From assembly GCA_036874045.1 (NCBI GenBank), contig CM072336.1:22209501-22273500 (forward strand): a stretch of 64,000 bases of DNA, in the 5' to 3' direction. Below the pieces are notes generated by a model that searched no databases, had not been told where the DNA came from, and saw only the letters and a list, made by a program, of their open reading frames with translations. Source of the stretch: Cymodocea nodosa. Taxonomy: Eukaryota; Streptophyta; Magnoliopsida; Alismatales; Cymodoceaceae. How positions within the stretch are numbered: the stretch's first letter is position 1; every line of letters begins with the position of its first letter. Made by a program: the position numbers and the translations under genes. Positions 60,697 through 64,000 of the stretch are shown piece by piece.

Positions 60697-62140
60697 ATCC
60701 CTCTTCCACCTCGAAGACTTCTACGGCCAAAGGGCGACGACAGCGGAGGACGAGGAGCAGCAGCTGGAGCAAATTGGGTCGGGTCCTGAATGGGCCGACA
60801 CTCGCCCTAGACCTAGAATTGGTGCTCTTTATTCCCGGAGGGAGGAAGAGGGGGGAGAGGAAGAGCTTCAGATCGACGCAAGCCGCTTGGAATAGGGAAA
60901 AAGACGTTGCTTTGACAAATTCTGTTAACAATATGATCAAACCGTAGGGTTCATTTCTAATTTTGTTGACTTACGATATGTAATTTGTAAAAATTGTCTT
61001 CTAGAAGAGTATTTGACGGAAAATTCGACAATATATTTTTTTTTTTTACGTACCAAAAATTGAAAAGAATAAATTTTATTTTTTTTAAAGCACGTATTAT
61101 GTACGACACTGGATTTTCCGTAAATACGATTATTTTGGAAATTTAGTTTGTGATTCAATTTGACTCATAAATACAAGAATAAAGACTTTTATGGTCTAGC
61201 TAGTAATTTCTTAAGTCACCATTTTTTTGAGATAATTACAAAAGGACCATTTCAAAGGAAAGCTTGGTTTGACAATTGAAATAGAATTGAAATTCTTTCG
61301 TTTTAGCCTTTTTCGAATTATCTGGCAAAATAGAAATAACGGCATTTTTAAATATTTCTCATGAAATTTTAGTTTATCATTCATCGAAATTATCTATCTT
61401 TTAATTCATCGAACAGGTATTGACGTCTACTTTATACAACACAGATCTATTTTCAAGTATACGTAAAATATAAATACCGTGTTTTATATATTTATCCATT
61501 AGTTTTTTCCAAAATTTGATTGTTGTTCAAAAATCTTACTGCGATTGATTTCTTCTAACTTTCCTCGAAATTCATCTAAAATTTCACTCAAATTCCACCC
61601 AAAACCTTTTTAAATTCTATCCAAATTCAACCCTTATTAATCCCAGCAAAATTTTAAAAAAATGTTTATGTGAAAATGACATGGAAGTTATCTTGCAAAA
61701 AAAAAACAAAAAGACGTGGAAGCCAACTCGACCTGGCCATCACCGTTACGTTACCTCCACGTCATCACACACACACACATATATATATATCGCATGATAC
61801 ATTAGCAGAAAGAGAAAAATAAAGTATAAGGTAGTAATATTAAATATGAGTGAAATACGAAATGTAATTTAGAAGAAATTTGTGCATGTAGAATTTTTCG
61901 TTTGATTCTGTAAGAAGGTTGAATTGTATAAGAAGACTGTTTGTGTATTTATGTAATTTACTTTTCTAATGAAAAATGAATTTCATTTTTTTAGTAAATC
62001 TTTAAATTTATTTTTCAAATTTAAAAAGTTAGAAATTAAATTTCATCTTATTTATCATCTTCCCTTTTACATCTCTTACTTGTGTGTGTGTTGACTTTTA
62101 TGAAAGACTATGGTGAGATTATTTGAAAAAGAGAGAGAGG

Positions 62141-62186
<46 letters not shown>

Positions 62187-62931
62187 TTAAAAATTAATTA
62201 TATTAAATTCTTGTATATACAAATACTTAAATTTTAAATTCTTTTCATCAAATTTTATAAAATTTAAATTCTATAAAATTTAAATTTTAAGTGTACAAAC
62301 CCTTTCCTTTCCTTAATTTAAGACTATAATATAATGTTAACATAAAATTCGCAGTATATGATTTGGTAGATGAAAGTAAAATATATGTATTTTTTTTAGA
62401 ATAAAAGGGCATTTCGACTTAACCAATTATGATAGCGTAGTTGACAAAAACAAAGATACTTATAATTTTTACAATGATTCCAATCTCCATAACTTAAAGG
62501 ATAGTATTTCTTTGAATATATACATATATTCTCCTTTAACAACCGTCGATATTTGGAGCAGAAGAGGAAAAGGGAATTAATTAACCGATATAGACACGTG
62601 GCACGTGCTTTCACGTTGATTTGAAAAGACCGGATTATTTCGAGTATATATATATATATAAACAAGTAACCCCAGATGATGATTATCCAGATCTTACTTG
62701 TAATCGGTACACCTACGTGATATAATCCAACACTTTTTCAGCTTTACCTTTTCATTCAATCAAATCGTCGGCCGACCTGAGAAAGGTTTAGTTTGGAATG
62801 TTTTAAGCAAGGTCTGTTGACAATGAAAATTCCGCAAGGTTCAAATTTGACACAGATTGGTTGCCATCAGCTGGAACAGGATCTCGAGTACAACAACGAA
62901 ATTTGACGTTTAACCGAGAGTAGGTGATCAA
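60697..62931. other. Spacer between the two BTB genes
   Basis: 60697-60920 is GC-richer and should be the leader and promoter of the upstream-read BTB gene. The rest is AT-rich and must also hold the 3' UTR of the paralogue (near 62.75-62.93 kb). Microsatellites: (AC)n(AT)n at 61767-61790, (AG)n at about 62130-62182, (TA)n at 62645-62659. No other gene is seen. Confidence 0.6.
62203..62310. repeat. Terminal sequence related to the Harbinger end
   Basis: CATCAAATTTTATAAAATTT followed by AAATTCTATAAAATTTAAAT and GTGTACAAACCC resembles the complement of the left end of the Harbinger element at 19921-20005 (CATCAAATTCTATAAAATTT, then CAAATGTACAAATAG). Probably the end of a related MITE; the opposite end was not found. 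Confidence 0.4.
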
Positions 62932-64000
62932 TCATGGCGCCCGTCGGCTCAAGATGGTCATCTTTGCTCTCAAGTGAAGCTTGCCATCCATGAAGAATTG
63001 GCTGTCCTTGTCCAGGAAACCAGTCCAGGGGATCTGGAAGAGGTTCGGATACCCCATCACCGCCCCTCCTATGAAAAGGTGATACCCTCTGCACTTGTTT
63101 ACGAACTCCCCCGACGGCCGTGTTCTTGCTGCAAACTCGTAATCCACCGTCAGGTACGCTCTTTCCTCCCGTTGCATCTTGAGGTACAAACCGAAACAGT
63201 GGGAGGGGCCCTCCCGCTGGCAACGGGCAGACAAGAAGAACCTGTGCCCGCCCAAGTGAAAGGCTTGCGAGGAAACACGTCCTCCTGGAAAGAGCGCGAG
63301 GCATTCCTCCCTTTTCAGATCCAGGTAGACGATGGACTGCTCGTAGGGTCTCTCCAACTCCACCACCTTCACGGGCCGATATTCATATGCTCGCTCCATA
63401 AACCGGCGACTTGCAGACACCACCCCGCCATCGGCGCGCTGCCCGTGTGGTGTGTCACCTTTGAAGAAAAGGGCTTCGAGAACCATCTCCAATGCAACAT
63501 CGTGATCCAGAACGTTGCACGTGAGGACCTCCCTCAGCTTTCTACAGCTCATGTAGGCGAAACGGAGACGACGACAGAGGCAAGATCCGAAGATTTCCCG
63601 TTGATCTTCCAGCTTTGGGTAATGATCACGCACCCACCCCAGCACAAAATCATACAGCGTATCCTCGTCGGCCACTAGAAGATCATCACTGGAGAGTATA
63701 GCCTCGATTCCGGCAAGACGTAGGTTCTTAACCTCTTCTCGGAACCTGAAACGTACGGTTTAATAACATGAAAGTGAGAAAATAATATGCCAACAATCGA
63801 TCTCTCGAGTGGGTGATTATTGCAGGACAAATGCTTCAATGGTTAATGATGATGTACTTGGTTATATCCCTGTAGCGAGAGGTAAGGTACGCCTCAGCTG
63901 CAGCAGTTAAAGGCTGGATAGCTGATGCCATTGAAACACTGCTGGGGAGCTCGAGGTAAACTGACGCAGATTCCGCTGTCATTGGGATGTTGCGTAGCAA
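62932..64000 (-). CDS. Second BTB/POZ-BACK protein (POB1/LRB family), 5' part off window
   Basis: Tandem paralogue of the gene at 47151-60696. The last exon is 63745-62932; the previous exon runs from the right edge to 63858 (donor GTACAT). Phases match those of the complete paralogue. Visible: [117 protein letters not shown] and a changed C-terminus [18 protein letters not shown]. No stop or frameshift is seen in the visible part, so it may be intact. It is more diverged from typical POB1 than its partner: [13 protein letters not shown] has become [13 protein letters not shown], and [11 protein letters not shown] is reduced to [10 protein letters not shown]. This suggests relaxed or altered constraint. 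Confidence 0.9.

Noticed and set aside
62974-63678. 234-codon plus-strand frame and the similar frame at 47193-47696
   Set aside because: Both are antisense to the BTB last exon and similar to each other only because the sense exons are paralogues.
1-64000. tRNA, rRNA, microRNA precursors and riboswitches
   Set aside because: None was recognised by eye; a covariance-model scan would be needed to exclude small ones.

Overview
The window is nuclear DNA of a flowering plant. It holds spliced plant housekeeping genes with short exons and long AT-rich introns, GC-rich first exons, and large blocks of Copia, Athila-like, Harbinger and LINE elements. The sharp contrast between GC-rich coding exons and AT-rich spacers would fit a non-grass monocot or a magnoliid, but the species cannot be decided from this sequence.

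Layout. 1-3060 (minus): 5' part of a glucose-6-phosphate 1-epimerase-like gene that runs off the left edge. 3061-8097: AT-rich spacer with one GC-rich island near 5.65-6.02 kb. 8098-13041 (minus): a complete 12-exon hydroxyproline O-galactosyltransferase (HPGT, GT31) gene, 342 codons, with an old LINE tail and a MITE-like sequence in introns. 13.0-15.45 kb: AT-rich spacer. 15455-38915: a nested transposon stack. A ~0.5 kb fold-back MITE was split by a Copia element (target duplication AATAT). The Copia was then hit by a solo LTR (target duplication AGTGG), a small insertion and a Harbinger-type transposon. The Harbinger was in turn hit by a 14.5 kb Athila-like Ty3/gypsy element of the same family as the solo LTR.

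40283-41650 (plus): a DAD1-like class III lipase (PLA1). 41751-44695 (plus): V-ATPase subunit E, 230 codons, starting only 100 bases after the lipase stop. 45311-46237 (minus): a DUF1191 membrane protein, convergent with V-ATPase E. 47151-60696 (minus): a POB1/LRB-type BTB-BACK gene of 538 codons whose second intron is about 10 kb long because an L1 element and a second LINE sit in it, antisense to the gene. 62932-64000 (minus): the 3' part of a tandem paralogue of the same BTB gene, cut by the right edge.

The most unusual object is the Athila-like element. Its gag is split. The zinc-knuckle half of gag and pol follow the primer-binding site directly, while the capsid-like half of gag lies at the opposite end, behind a 2.2 kb extra ORF and next to the 3' LTR. 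LTRs and internal linkers are sprinkled with a hairpin motif with GTTGAGTTA/TAACTCAAC arms that varies in copy number. The host genes are metabolically unrelated and show no operon-like logic; exon boundaries were joined by hand from splice signals and frame continuity.
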